From positions 1-32,829 of the forward strand of contig NZ_BONQ01000208.1 in the NCBI RefSeq assembly GCF_016862795.1: a stretch of DNA of 32,829 nt. Reading direction: 5' to 3'. A program made the translations under genes and the position numbers. The notes under the pieces are model-generated. The model saw nothing but the letters and a program-made list of their open reading frames with translations. It had not been told where the DNA came from and did not search any database. How positions within the stretch are numbered: position 1 is the stretch's first letter; each line of letters begins with the position of its first letter. Source of the DNA: Dactylosporangium siamense (GTDB lineage Bacteria; Actinomycetota; Actinomycetes; Mycobacteriales; Micromonosporaceae). Below, in pieces: positions 1 through 8,730 of the stretch.

Positions 1-8
1 CCCCCGCC

Positions 9-27
9 GCCGCAGCTCCGCTGCGGC
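9..27 (-). terminator. Short GC hairpin just downstream of nucS
   Basis: An 8-bp perfect stem, GCCGCAGC (9-16) and GCTGCGGC (20-27), with a 3-nt loop, begins two bases beyond the nucS stop codon. Position and strength suit a terminator without a U tract, which is common in high-GC actinobacteria. The window edge prevents seeing what lies beyond. Confidence 0.5.
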
Positions 28-29
28 AG

Positions 30-689
30 CTAGAAGAGCGTCAGCTCGTCCTTCACCATGCCGCGCAGGACGTTGTAGTCCAGGACGACGCAGCGGATGC
101 CGCGGTCCTCGGCCAGCACTCTGGCCTGCGGCTTGATCTCCTGGGCGGCGAAGATGCCGCGCACCGGGGCGAGCAGGGGGTCGCGGCCCAGCAGCTCCAG
201 GTAGCGGGTGAGCTGTTCGACGCCGTCGATCTCGCCGCGGCGTTTGATCTCGACGGCGACGGAGGCGCCCTGGGCGTCCTTGCACAGCAGGTCGACGGGG
301 CCGATGGCGGTCATGTACTCGCGGCGGACCAGGGTGTAGCCCTCGCCGAGGGTCTGCGGGTGGGCGGCGAGCAGGACCTGCAGGTGGGCCTCGACACCGT
401 CCTTGACCAGGCCGGGATCGATGCCGAGGGAGTGGGCGCTGTCGTGCAGGATCTCCTCGACGGTGATCTGCAGCTCCTCACCGCCCTTGTTGACGACCCT
501 CCACAGGCCTTCGGTCTCCTCCAGGCGGCAGGGCGGGGTCATCCACATCAGCGGCTTGTAGCCGCCGGTGTCGGAGTGCACCAGCACGGAGCCGTCGGAC
601 TTGACCATGATGAGGCGGATGGCGGGCGGCAGGTGGGCCGTGAGCCGGCCGATGTAATCGACCGAGCACTTGGCGATGACGAGACGCAC
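30..689 (-). CDS. nucS: Mismatch-specific endonuclease NucS/EndoMS
   Basis: 219-aa nuclease that cuts double-stranded DNA at mismatches. It is the core of the non-canonical mismatch repair used by actinobacteria and archaea that lack MutS/MutL (family knowledge). The RecB-like catalytic site is visible as Asp133 (PVDLLC), Glu147 and Lys149 (VEIKRR). The N-terminal half (about 1-110) is the DNA-binding/dimerisation domain. The last residues, ELTLF, match the C-terminal sliding-clamp-binding tail expected in this family. The start is GTG at 687-689 with no Shine-Dalgarno, but a TANNNT -10 hexamer lies exactly 7 nt upstream, implying a leaderless mRNA. It is divergent from the DUF4126 gene. Full length for the family, with no odd residues. 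Confidence 0.95.
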   Translation of the reverse strand: MRLVIAKCSVDYIGRLTAHLPPAIRLIMVKSDGSVLVHSDTGGYKPLMWMTPPCRLEETEGLWRVVNKGGEELQITVEEILHDSAHSLGIDPGLVKDGVEAHLQVLLAAHPQTLGEGYTLVRREYMTAIGPVDLLCKDAQGASVAVEIKRRGEIDGVEQLTRYLELLGRDPLLAPVRGIFAAQEIKPQARVLAEDRGIRCVVLDYNVLRGMVKDELTLF

Positions 690-696
690 GCGCGAC

Positions 697-702
697 AGCC
701 TA
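697..702 (-). promoter_or_regulatory. Candidate -10 of a leaderless nucS promoter
   Basis: On the minus strand the hexamer TAGGCT is followed by 7 nt and then the nucS GTG, which would place the transcription start at or next to the start codon. It fits the actinobacterial -10 pattern TANNNT. No convincing -35 is visible. Confidence 0.5.
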
Positions 703-778
703 ACCGCAGCGGCCGGTGATGCCGGACTGACACCCGGTGCGCCGCGCCCGGGTGGCGCGTCGATGTCATGCTAGGTGC

Positions 779-1408
779 GTGCTGGAGTCATTGACGGGCC
801 TCGGCCTGGCCACGTCGGCCGGGCTCAACGCCTACATCCCGTTGCTCTTGATCGGCGTGCTGGGGAGGTACACCGATCTCATCACGCTGCCCGAGAACTG
901 GAAGTGGATGGAGAACGGGTGGACCCTGGCGATCGTCGTGGCGCTGCTGGCGGTCGAGTTCGTCGCTGACAAGGTGCCGGTGGTCGACCACGTCAACGAC
1001 GTGATCCAGACGTTCGTGCGGCCGACCGCGGGTGGTCTCGCCTTCGGCGCGGCGTCGGGCGCCCAGACGGTGACCGTGACCGATCCGGGGTCGTTCTTCA
1101 GCAGCCATCAGTGGGTGCCGATCGTGGCCGGCGGGGCGATCTCGCTGGGTGTGCACGGGATGAAGGCGGCGTCGAGACCGGTGATCAACGCCAGCACGGC
1201 GGGCTTCGGCGCGCCGGTGGTGAGCATCATCGAGGACATCGCGAGTGTCTTCATGTCGCTGGTGGCGATCATCCTGCCGGTGCTGGTGCTGCTGTTCGTC
1301 GTGCTGCTGGGGCTGGTGTTCTGGTGGATGATGCGCCGGCGCAAGCGCCGCAAGGAGGAGAAGGCGGCCGCCAGGTGGGCGCAGTCCCAGGGGTACCGCG
1401 CCACTTGA
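779..1408 (+). CDS. DUF4126 domain membrane protein
   Basis: 209-aa integral membrane protein of unknown function. The DUF4126 signature is at the N-terminus: a Gly/Ala-rich segment with SAGLNAY followed by an aliphatic run. Hydrophobic segments lie near residues 8-30, 45-65, about 110-130 and 160-190. The cytoplasmic tail is strongly basic (RRRKRRKEEK). I prefer the GTG at 779 because family members begin just before this segment and an AGG lies a few bases upstream. An in-frame GTG at 737 would add 14 Arg-rich residues. The gene is convergent with the mutase gene, with only 8 bases between the stops. Function cannot be assigned. Confidence 0.8.
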   Translation: MLESLTGLGLATSAGLNAYIPLLLIGVLGRYTDLITLPENWKWMENGWTLAIVVALLAVEFVADKVPVVDHVNDVIQTFVRPTAGGLAFGAASGAQTVTVTDPGSFFSSHQWVPIVAGGAISLGVHGMKAASRPVINASTAGFGAPVVSIIEDIASVFMSLVAIILPVLVLLFVVLLGLVFWWMMRRRKRRKEEKAAARWAQSQGYRAT

Positions 1409-1416
1409 CCCCCGGC

Positions 1417-3402
1417 TCAGGGGAGTTTGTGCGCCTCCCGCACGACGGTGACCAGTTCGTCGACGACGTCGGTGATGGCGAAGTCCTTCGGCGTGAAGAC
1501 GCGGGCCACCCCTGAGGCCCGCAACGCCAGCGCGTCCTCGGGCGGGATGATGCCGCCGACCACGACCGGCAGGTCGTCGAGGCCCTCGGCTCGTAGCCCA
1601 GCCAGTACCGACGCCACCGCCGCAAGATGAGAACCGGACAGGACCGAAAGACCGACGAGATCCACGTCCTCCTCGACCGCCGCCGCGACGATCTGCGCCG
1701 GAGTCAGCCGGATCCCCTGGTACACCACCTCGAAGCCGGCGTCGCGGGCGCGGACGGCGATCTGTTCGGCCCCGTTGGAGTGCCCGTCGAGGCCGGGCTT
1801 GCCGACGAGCATCCGCAGCCGGCCAGCGCCGAGCTCCTCCGCGGTGCGCCGGACCCGCTCGCGCACGGCCACCATCGCGGTGCCGGGCGCGCCGGCGGAG
1901 ACCGCGCCGGTGAGGCCGGTGGGGGCGCGGTACTCGCCGAAGACGTCGCGCAGCACGGACGCCCACTCGCCGGTGGTCACGCCCGCGCGGACACAGTCGA
2001 GGGTGGCCGCCATGAGGTTGCCCGTGCCGCCGGCGACCTCCCGCAGCCGGGCGAGCGTCGCGTCGACCTCGCCGGCCTCGCGGGTGTCGCGCCAGGCCGC
2101 CAGGGACGCCACGGCCGCCGCCTCGACCGCCGGGTCGATCTGTTCGATCGCCGCGGCACCGGCGGCGACCAGCGGGGACGGCTCGGTCTCGGGGAAGCGG
2201 TTGACGCCGACCACGACGTCCTCGCCGCGCTCCATCCGCCCCCGCCGCTCGGCGAGCGAGGCGACCAGCGCGCTCTTGAGGTATCCGGACTCGACGGCGG
2301 CCACGACACCGCCCATCGCGAGGACGCGGTCGAGCTCGGCGGTCGCTCCGGCGACGAGATCGTCCACGAGGGCGGTCATGACGTGCGAGCCCTCGAACAG
2401 GTCGGGGTATTCGAGCAGGTCGGACTCGAAGGCGAGGACCTGCTGCATGCGCAGGGACCACTGCTGGTCCCATGGTCGCGGCAGGCCGAGTGCTTCATTC
2501 CATGCCGGGAGTTGCACGGCACGTGCCCGCGCGTCCCTGGACAGCGTGACGCCCAGCATCTCCAGCACGATGCGCTGCACGTTGTTCTCGGGCTGCGACT
2601 CGGTGAGGCCGAGGCTGTTGACCTGCACGCCGTAGCGGAACCGTTTTGCCGACTTATCCGAAATTTCGTATCTGTCGGTAAGCAGGCGGTCCCACAGCAG
2701 GCCGAAGGCGCGCATCTTCGCGGTCTCCTCGACGAAGCGGACCGAGGCGTTGACGAAGAAGGAGATCCTGGCCGCGACCGCGCTGAAATCGTGCACCTGC
2801 CCCGAGTCGCGCACCGAGTCCAGCACGGCGATCGCGGTGGCCAGGGCGAAGGCGAGCTCCTGCACCGGCGTCGCGCCGGCCTCCTGCAGGTGATACGAGC
2901 AGATGTTGACCGGGTTCCACTTCGGGCAGTTCGCCACGGTCCACGCGATCGTGTCGGTGGTCAGGCGCAGCGACGGCCCCGGCGGGAAGATGTGCGTGCC
3001 CCGGGACAGGTACTCCTTGACGATGTCGTTCTGCGTCGTGCCCGCCAGCGAGGCGAGCGGTGCGCCCTGCTCCCGCGCGACGGTCACGTAGAGGCTCAGC
3101 AGCCACATGGCCGTGGCGTTGATGGTCATCGACGTGTTGGCGAGCCCGAGGTCGATGCCGTCGAAGAGGGTCCTCATGTCGCCGAGGTGCGCGATCGGCA
3201 CGCCGACCCGGCCGACCTCACCGCGCGCCAGCTCGGCGTCGGGGTCGTAGCCGGTCTGCGTGGGCAGGTCGAACGCGACCGACAGGCCGGTCTGCCCCTT
3301 GCCCAGGTTGCGCCGGAACAGCGCGTTGGACGCGGCCGCCGACGAGTGTCCGGCATAGGTGCGCATGACCCATGGACGGTCGCGTTCGGGAAGCTTCGCC
3401 AT
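1417..3402 (-). CDS. ecm: Ethylmalonyl-CoA mutase-type (MeaA) B12-dependent mutase
   Basis: 661-aa adenosylcobalamin-dependent acyl-CoA mutase. Ecm/MeaA enzymes convert ethylmalonyl-CoA to methylsuccinyl-CoA in the ethylmalonyl-CoA pathway (family knowledge). The N-terminal TIM-barrel part starts with TYAGHSSA (residues 15-22); His19 sets it apart from methylmalonyl-CoA mutases, which usually have an aromatic residue there. The C-terminal B12-binding domain carries DGHSNG (His541, the lower cobalt ligand), SVLSGSHL and VVGGII. Substrate-binding and B12 domains are fused in one chain, as in Ecm. The ATG has an AAGG motif about 6 nt upstream. The crotonyl-CoA carboxylase/reductase that often accompanies Ecm is not in the window, but a 3-hydroxybutyryl-CoA dehydrogenase lies 4 kb away. 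A related mutase specificity, such as 2-hydroxyisobutyryl-CoA or isobutyryl-CoA, is less likely. Confidence 0.88.
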   Translation of the reverse strand: MAKLPERDRPWVMRTYAGHSSAAASNALFRRNLGKGQTGLSVAFDLPTQTGYDPDAELARGEVGRVGVPIAHLGDMRTLFDGIDLGLANTSMTINATAMWLLSLYVTVAREQGAPLASLAGTTQNDIVKEYLSRGTHIFPPGPSLRLTTDTIAWTVANCPKWNPVNICSYHLQEAGATPVQELAFALATAIAVLDSVRDSGQVHDFSAVAARISFFVNASVRFVEETAKMRAFGLLWDRLLTDRYEISDKSAKRFRYGVQVNSLGLTESQPENNVQRIVLEMLGVTLSRDARARAVQLPAWNEALGLPRPWDQQWSLRMQQVLAFESDLLEYPDLFEGSHVMTALVDDLVAGATAELDRVLAMGGVVAAVESGYLKSALVASLAERRGRMERGEDVVVGVNRFPETEPSPLVAAGAAAIEQIDPAVEAAAVASLAAWRDTREAGEVDATLARLREVAGGTGNLMAATLDCVRAGVTTGEWASVLRDVFGEYRAPTGLTGAVSAGAPGTAMVAVRERVRRTAEELGAGRLRMLVGKPGLDGHSNGAEQIAVRARDAGFEVVYQGIRLTPAQIVAAAVEEDVDLVGLSVLSGSHLAAVASVLAGLRAEGLDDLPVVVGGIIPPEDALALRASGVARVFTPKDFAITDVVDELVTVVREAHKLP

Positions 3403-3411
3403 ACGAGCACC

Positions 3412-3425
3412 TTACTGAACGGTAA
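3412..3425. promoter_or_regulatory. Imperfect palindrome, candidate operator upstream of ecm
   Basis: TTACTGAACGGTAA is an inverted repeat (arms TTAC/GTAA, inner G-C pair) lying 10-23 bases upstream of the ecm start codon in the divergent ecm/ABC region. It has the size and symmetry of a TetR-family operator, but no regulator gene is adjacent. A minus-strand TAAATT that could be a -10 lies next to it. Confidence 0.4.
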
Positions 3426-3467
3426 TTTACCCAGGGCGGTGAAAATCCTCACCGGGCCACTGATGCC

Positions 3468-3473
3468 TATAGT
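3468..3473 (+). promoter_or_regulatory. Candidate -10 for a leaderless ABC transporter mRNA
   Basis: The near-consensus hexamer TATAGT is followed by exactly 7 nt and then the GTG at 3481. No ribosome-binding site precedes that GTG, so a leaderless transcript is the simplest reading. The -35 region is weak. Confidence 0.55.
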
Positions 3474-3480
3474 GAACGCC

Positions 3481-4323
3481 GTGACGGAAGCGATCACCGT
3501 GCGCGGGCTACACAAGCGGTACAAGGGGCATGTCGCCGTCGATGGCGTGGACCTCGATGTGCATCGCGGTGAGGTGTTCGCCCTGCTGGGCCCGAACGGT
3601 GCGGGCAAGACCACGACGGTGGAGATCCTCGAGGGGTTCCGCAAGCGCACCTCCGGGGAGGCGACCGTCCTCGGCGTCGACCCGCACGACGCCGACGCGG
3701 CGTGGCGGCAGCGGGTCGGCATCGTGCTGCAGAGCACCGGCGAGTTCGACGACCTGACGGTCCGCGAGGTCGTGCACCACTTCGCCCAGTACTACCGCAA
3801 CGCCGACGACCCGGACGCCGTCATCGAGCGGGTCGGGCTCGCCGACAAGCGCGGCGCCCGGACCCGGGTCCTGTCCGGCGGGCAGAAACGCCGCCTGGAC
3901 GTGGCGCTCGGCATCATCGGCCGGCCGGAGCTGCTGTTCCTGGACGAGCCGACGACCGGCTTCGACCCGGAGGCGCGCCGCGAGTTCTGGGGCCTGATCC
4001 GGCAGCTCGCCGCCGGCGGCACCACGATCCTGCTCACCACGCACTACCTGGACGAGGCCGAGACCCTCGCCGACCGGGTCGGCGTGCTCGTCGGCGGCAA
4101 GCTCGTCGCCGTGGACACCCCCGCGCGGCTGGGCAACCGGGGCACCGACGGCGCGACCGTCGGCTGGCGCACCCCCGACGGCCCCCGGCAGGAGCAGACC
4201 GACACGCCGACCGCGGTCGTGGCCAGGCTCGCCGAGCAGTTCGGCGGCGAGGTGCCCGACCTGACCGTGACCAGACCCAGCCTCGAGGACGTGTACCTGC
4301 GGATGATCGGTGCCGGCGAATGA
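3481..4323 (+). CDS. ABC-2 type exporter ATP-binding subunit (DrrA-like)
   Basis: 280-aa ATPase that would energise the permease encoded immediately downstream. Visible in order: Walker A GPNGAGKTT, Q-loop near VLQSTGEF, signature LSGGQKRR, Walker B LLFLDEPTTGF and H-switch TTHYLDEAE, followed by a roughly 70-residue C-terminal region ending in the SLEDVYLRMIG motif typical of DrrA-like exporters. I chose the GTG at 3481 because TATAGT lies 7 nt upstream and the protein then begins directly before the first beta strand. ATG at 3463 and GTG at 3472 are in-frame alternatives. The reading frame stays open far upstream across the antisense of ecm, which is an artefact. The stop overlaps the permease start as ATGA. 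Substrate unknown; drugs or lipids are typical for the family. Confidence 0.9.
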   Translation: MTEAITVRGLHKRYKGHVAVDGVDLDVHRGEVFALLGPNGAGKTTTVEILEGFRKRTSGEATVLGVDPHDADAAWRQRVGIVLQSTGEFDDLTVREVVHHFAQYYRNADDPDAVIERVGLADKRGARTRVLSGGQKRRLDVALGIIGRPELLFLDEPTTGFDPEARREFWGLIRQLAAGGTTILLTTHYLDEAETLADRVGVLVGGKLVAVDTPARLGNRGTDGATVGWRTPDGPRQEQTDTPTAVVARLAEQFGGEVPDLTVTRPSLEDVYLRMIGAGE

Positions 4324-5105
4324 CGACGTTGCGGCTCGGGTTCGCCCGCGGTGGGCTGGAGATCAAGCAGTTCCTGCGCAGCCGGGAGTCGGTGGTCTTC
4401 ACCCTCTTCTTCCCGCTGCTGCTGCTGGTCATCTTCGGGTCGGTCTTCGACGCCGAGATCGCCCCGGGGGTGTCGTTCACCCAGTACTTCGCCGCCGGCA
4501 TCATCGCCGCCGGGCTGCTGACCACGGGATTCCAGTCCCTGGCCATCCAGATCCCGATGGAGCGCGAGAAGGGCATCCTGAAGCGGCTGCGGGGCACGCC
4601 CATGCCGCGCACCGCGTACTTCATCGGCAAGGTCATCATGGTGCTCGCGATCGGCGCGGCGGAGACCGTGGTGCTGGTGGCGACCGCCGCGGCCTTCTAC
4701 GACCTGCCGGTGCCCTCGACCGCAGCGAAATGGGTCACGTTCGGCTGGGTGTCGCTGCTCGGCATCAGCGCGTGCACGCTGTGCGGGATCGCCTTCTCCT
4801 CCCTCGCCCGGACCGGACGCGGCGCGCCGGCGATCGTCACCCCGGTCGCACTGGTGCTGCAGTTCATCTCGGGCGTCTTCTTCCAGTACACGAGCATCCC
4901 CGAGTGGATGCGCACCATCGCCTCGCTGTTCCCGCTGAAATGGATCACGCAGGGCATGCGCTCGGTGTTCCTGCCGGACTCGTTCGCGGCGCAGGAGGTC
5001 GGCGGCGGCTGGCAGCTCGGATACGTCGCGATCGCGCTGGGCGCGTGGGTCATCATCGGTCTGGCGTTGTGCGTGTTCACGTTCCGCTGGACCGACCGGG
5101 GGTAA
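4320..5105 (+). CDS. ABC-2 type exporter permease
   Basis: 261-aa membrane subunit of the exporter. After a short cytoplasmic N-terminus there are about six hydrophobic segments: roughly residues 22-42 (FTLFFPLLLLVIFG), 56-76, 100-125, 136-156, 170-190 and 232-252. The ABC-2 signature shows as the cytoplasmic MEREKGILKRLRGTPM stretch and the later SGVFFQ...PEWM...FPLKW segment. The start ATG overlaps the ATPase stop by 4 nt (ATGA), so the subunits are translationally coupled. The sensor kinase gene follows after about 40 bases in the same direction and could be co-transcribed. Confidence 0.9.
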   Translation: MTTLRLGFARGGLEIKQFLRSRESVVFTLFFPLLLLVIFGSVFDAEIAPGVSFTQYFAAGIIAAGLLTTGFQSLAIQIPMEREKGILKRLRGTPMPRTAYFIGKVIMVLAIGAAETVVLVATAAAFYDLPVPSTAAKWVTFGWVSLLGISACTLCGIAFSSLARTGRGAPAIVTPVALVLQFISGVFFQYTSIPEWMRTIASLFPLKWITQGMRSVFLPDSFAAQEVGGGWQLGYVAIALGAWVIIGLALCVFTFRWTDRG

Positions 5106-5145
5106 TCCTCAGGGACGCTGCCATGGCGCCGATCAGGGCAAGGTG

Positions 5146-7338
5146 ATGGGTCAGCTGGGCAGGGCGGTCCGGCATGCCGGCACGGTCGGCATCCTGGCGA
5201 TCCTGCTCGTCCTCGCCCTCGGCCTGGCGGCGTCCTGGAACGCCGCCGGCTCACTGCGCCACAACCAGCAGGCGCGCGCCAACGCGGTCATGGACCGGGA
5301 CACCTCGCTCGCCGAGGCCGCGGTCCGCACGGAGATCCATCGGTACCTGGATGCCCTGCGCACCGTCGCGGCGGCGGTCGGGGCGCACGAGACGCTGACC
5401 TTCGACGACTTCGCCACCACCACCGCCCCGTTGCGCGACGCCGGGCTGCCGGGCGCCACGTCGCTGGTCTTCGTCGTGCCCGCGGAGGACTCGCAACTGG
5501 ACGACGTCGAGCGGTTCTGGCGCGACCGCGGTGTCACCAACCTCGACCTGACCGCCAAGGGCAGCGGCCGGGAGCACCTGTTCGTCATCTTCTCCCGCCC
5601 GCTGGACGGGGCGCCCGCCACCAGGGCCGGCACCGACCTGTCCCAGTCCGCCGAGCCGACCGCCGCGCTCAACGAGTCCCGTCGCGCCGGAGGGCCCGCC
5701 GTCTCCGACACCTATGTGCTGCTGCGCGACCGGGCCCTGCCGGTGGCGCAACAGCAGCTGTCGTTCGCGGTCGCCGCCCCGGTGTACGGCAACCCGACGG
5801 CATCGGGCACCAAGACGTTCAAGGGCTGGGTCGTCTTCGGCCTGCGCGGGCAGAACTTCGTCGGCGGCGTGCTGGACGAGGCCACCCAGGGCAAGGTCGA
5901 CGCCGCCCTGTGGGCCGACAACGGCGGCGGCCAGGACACCCGCGTGGCGTACCTGCACCGCGTCACCGACCCGGACCTGCGCCGGCAGGTGACCATCCCG
6001 ATCGGCAACCGGCAGTGGCGGCTGATCCTGACCGCCGACTCCGACCGGCTCGCCGGGCTCAGCGGCCCGGCCAACACCGCGCCCCTCGCGATCGGCGCCG
6101 GCGGCACGATGCTGACCCTCCTGGTCGTGTTCATGCTGTGGGCCCTGGCGGGCGGCCGGGCCCGCGCCGAGGCCCGGGTCGTCGCGGCCACCGCCGAGCT
6201 GCGCGAGGCCGAACGCACCGCGCACCGGCAGGTCGCGCTGCTCAACGGCATCCTCGACCGGATCAGCGACGGCGTGGGCGTGGTCGACGAGCGGGGCGAC
6301 TTCCTGGTGCAGAACCCCGCGGCCAAGGCGATGCTCGGCGTGGAGGCCGCCGCGGACGGCGTCGGCGACTGGCCGCAGCACTACGGCATCTACCGCCCCG
6401 ACGGCATGACCGAGTTCCCGGTCGAGGAGCTGCCACTGGTCCGGGCGCTGGCCGGCGAGTCCACCGACCGGGTCGAGATGGTCATCCGCAACGCCGCCCG
6501 GCCCGAGGGCACCCTGCTGTCCGTCAGCGGCCGCCCGCTCGACGTCGACGGGCGGCGCGGCGCCATCGCGGTGTTCCACGACATCACCGAGGTCCGCGAG
6601 CGCGAGGGGGACCTGACCGCGTTCGCCGGCATCGTCGCGCACGACCTGAAGAACCCGCTGACGGTCATCGCGGCGCACGCCGAGATGGCGCACGACGCGC
6701 TCGAACCGGCCGCGCCGCACTCGCGGGAGGCCCGGGAGGCCACCGCCAGCATCGACCGGGTCAGCGCCGGGGTGGTGCGGATGCGCCGGCTCATCGACGA
6801 CCTGCTCGCCTACACCACCGCCCGCGACGCGGCGCTGAAACCGCAACCACTGGACCTCAACGCGCTCGTCGGCGAGGTCGTCGCCGAACGGGTCAACCAC
6901 CTGGCCGTCCGCCCCGACATCTACGTCGGCCCGCTGCCCCGGGTCGAGGCGGACCCCGCCCTGCTGCGGCACGTGCTGGACAACCTCATCGGCAACGCCC
7001 TCAAGTACGTGCAGCCCGGCCGCACCCCGAAGGTCGACGTCAGCGCGTCGACGGCCGGAGCGGGCTGGGTCCGCATCGAGGTGGCCGACCGGGGCATCGG
7101 CGTGCCCGACGCGGACAAGCCCCACGTCTTCGAGTCGTTCCACCGGGCCCACACCGGCCAGTCCTACGGCGGGACCGGACTCGGCCTGGCGATCTGCCGC
7201 CGCGTCATCGACCGGCACGGCGGCTCGATCATCGTCGTGGACAACCCGGGCGGCGGCAGCCGCTTCAGCTTCACCGTGCCCGGGGCGCCCGTTGCCATGG
7301 CGGCCCCGGCCGGCGTCACCGCTCACGAGTACGTGTAG
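5146..7338 (+). CDS. CHASE-PAS sensor histidine kinase (orphan)
   Basis: 730-aa membrane sensor kinase. It has an N-terminal transmembrane helix (about 12-30), an extracellular CHASE-type sensor region (about 60-290), a second transmembrane helix (about 312-335), a coiled linker, a PAS domain (about 360-480) and HisKA with the phospho-acceptor His499 in AHDLKNPL. The HATPase domain has its N box in DNLIGNALKY (near 611), G1 in ADRGIGV and G2 in YGGTGLGLAIC. All catalytic motifs are intact. I chose ATG at 5146 because AGGG lies 7 nt upstream; GTG at 5143 is equally in frame. No response regulator is adjacent, so its partner is elsewhere. It follows the ABC exporter closely. Its 3' end overlaps the convergent dehydrogenase gene by 16 bases. 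Confidence 0.9.
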   Translation: MGQLGRAVRHAGTVGILAILLVLALGLAASWNAAGSLRHNQQARANAVMDRDTSLAEAAVRTEIHRYLDALRTVAAAVGAHETLTFDDFATTTAPLRDAGLPGATSLVFVVPAEDSQLDDVERFWRDRGVTNLDLTAKGSGREHLFVIFSRPLDGAPATRAGTDLSQSAEPTAALNESRRAGGPAVSDTYVLLRDRALPVAQQQLSFAVAAPVYGNPTASGTKTFKGWVVFGLRGQNFVGGVLDEATQGKVDAALWADNGGGQDTRVAYLHRVTDPDLRRQVTIPIGNRQWRLILTADSDRLAGLSGPANTAPLAIGAGGTMLTLLVVFMLWALAGGRARAEARVVAATAELREAERTAHRQVALLNGILDRISDGVGVVDERGDFLVQNPAAKAMLGVEAAADGVGDWPQHYGIYRPDGMTEFPVEELPLVRALAGESTDRVEMVIRNAARPEGTLLSVSGRPLDVDGRRGAIAVFHDITEVREREGDLTAFAGIVAHDLKNPLTVIAAHAEMAHDALEPAAPHSREAREATASIDRVSAGVVRMRRLIDDLLAYTTARDAALKPQPLDLNALVGEVVAERVNHLAVRPDIYVGPLPRVEADPALLRHVLDNLIGNALKYVQPGRTPKVDVSASTAGAGWVRIEVADRGIGVPDADKPHVFESFHRAHTGQSYGGTGLGLAICRRVIDRHGGSIIVVDNPGGGSRFSFTVPGAPVAMAAPAGVTAHEYV

Positions 7339-8174
7339 AAGCCCTTCCCCGACTTGCGCCCCAGGTCACCCGCGACGACCATCCGCGCCAGCAGCTCCGG
7401 CGGGAAGAACTTCGGGTCGGCGGTGTCCGTGTGGATGTTCTTGGCGGCGTGGTACAGCACGTCCACGCCCGTCAGGTCCGTGGTGGCGAGCGGGCCCATC
7501 GCGTGGCCGAAGCCCAGCTTGCAGGCCAGGTCCAGGTCCTCGGCGCTCACCACGCCGCTCTCGACCAGCTGCACCGCCTCGACGACCAGCGCGGCGATCA
7601 GCCGGGTGGTGACGAACCCGGCGACGTCCCGGTTGACCACGATGCAGGTCTTGCCGATCTCCTCGGCGAAGCTCCGGGCGGTCGCGAGGGTCGCGTCGCT
7701 GGTCTTGTAGCCGCGCACCAGCTCGCACAGCTTCATCACCGGCACGGGGCTGAAGAAGTGCGTCCCCACGACCTGCTCGGGGCGCTGTGTCGCGGTCGCG
7801 ATCTGCGTCACGGGGATCGCGGAGGTGTTGGTCGCCAGCACCGCGTCCGCCCGGCAGATCTTGTCCAGCGTGCCGAACAGCTCCTGCTTCACGTCCAGCC
7901 GCTCGAACACCGCCTCGACCACGATGTCCGCCTCGCCCGCCGCGTCGAGATCCGTGGTGGTCGTGATCCGTGCGAGGGCACTGTGCACATCGCCCTCGGC
8001 GATCACGCCCTTGCTCGCGAACTTGGTCAGCGACTTCTCGATACCGTCGACGCCGCGCCGGACCGCCTCGTCGGTCAGGTCCCGCAGCGTCACCTCCCAC
8101 CCGGCCTGCGCGGCGACCTGGGCGATGCCCGACCCCATCAGCCCCGCTCCGATGACCGCCAACCGACCCGCCAT
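7323..8174 (-). CDS. 3-hydroxybutyryl-CoA dehydrogenase
   Basis: 283-aa NAD(P)-dependent enzyme interconverting acetoacetyl-CoA and 3-hydroxybutyryl-CoA (PaaH/Hbd/FadB2 family). The Rossmann motif GAGLMG (9-14) is at the N-terminus. NTSAIP supplies the conserved Ser, and GTHFFSPVPVMKLCEL contains the catalytic His and the family signature. The C-terminal domain ends with LGRKSGKGFYTY, the usual end of the family. The start is ATG at 8172-8174, preceded by AAGGGG with good spacing; the frame stays open 20 codons further up but without support. It fits C4 acyl-CoA metabolism together with the Ecm-type mutase, although the two genes are not in one operon. The stop lies inside the 3' end of the sensor kinase gene. 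Confidence 0.93.
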   Translation of the reverse strand: MAGRLAVIGAGLMGSGIAQVAAQAGWEVTLRDLTDEAVRRGVDGIEKSLTKFASKGVIAEGDVHSALARITTTTDLDAAGEADIVVEAVFERLDVKQELFGTLDKICRADAVLATNTSAIPVTQIATATQRPEQVVGTHFFSPVPVMKLCELVRGYKTSDATLATARSFAEEIGKTCIVVNRDVAGFVTTRLIAALVVEAVQLVESGVVSAEDLDLACKLGFGHAMGPLATTDLTGVDVLYHAAKNIHTDTADPKFFPPELLARMVVAGDLGRKSGKGFYTYS

Positions 8175-8253
8175 GTGACACCCCTTCGTATCGTCTCGAC
8201 CCGCTGACCTTATCCGGCTCCGGAGAGTGATCATCTAATGGCAGACTGTCGAG

Positions 8254-8577
8254 GTGCCCCTCATGTACCTCGCAGGATGGGCGGCCTCGGCCGGTGCACT
8301 CGCCACCCTCATCCTGATCATCCGGCTGCTCCGCCTCGGCGAACGCAGGGCCGCACCACCCGGCGGCCGCCACCCGTCCAGCCTGGACACCACCCTCGAC
8401 TACGGGCTGCTGCGGTCGGTATCACTGATCGGCGACCTGGCGTTCGCCCGCGACGTCCGCGACCGCCTGCGCCACAACGGCGTCCGCGCCACCCTCGCCA
8501 CCGGCCACGACGGCATGGTCCGCGTCCTGGTCTTCGCCGACGAGTACGACCGCGCCAGACTCCTCCTCGCCCCCTGA
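8254..8577 (+). CDS. Small membrane-anchored protein, possibly DUF2007-like
   Basis: 107-aa protein with one N-terminal transmembrane segment (about 5-25), an Arg/Pro-rich linker, and a C-terminal soluble domain of about 50 residues. The domain pattern (an RDRLRHNGVRATL helix-strand, then MVRVLVFADEYDRARLLL) resembles the DUF2007 putative signal-transducing fold, but this is only a pattern resemblance. GTG at 8254 is preceded by CGAG, a weak ribosome site; the ATG at 8263 is an in-frame alternative. It is divergent from the dehydrogenase and convergent with murA. Function unknown. Confidence 0.65.
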   Translation: MPLMYLAGWAASAGALATLILIIRLLRLGERRAAPPGGRHPSSLDTTLDYGLLRSVSLIGDLAFARDVRDRLRHNGVRATLATGHDGMVRVLVFADEYDRARLLLAP

Positions 8578-8730
8578 GCAGCGACCGCAGCGCGACTTCG
8601 ATCAACCCGGGGACGAGCGGACCCGGCACGCAGGACACCGGGGCGCACAGCAGCAGCCGCCACCGGATGCCCGCGTGAGCGGATCCCAGTCACGCGGCAC
8701 GCGGACTGTGCGCCGCGTGCGGCGCATTGG

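Noticed and set aside
1627-3480. Open extension upstream of the ABC ATPase frame running antisense through the mutase gene
   Set aside because: The added 600 residues are low-complexity and match no ATPase N-terminus; the promoter-like TATAGT and the natural domain start fix the gene at about 3481.
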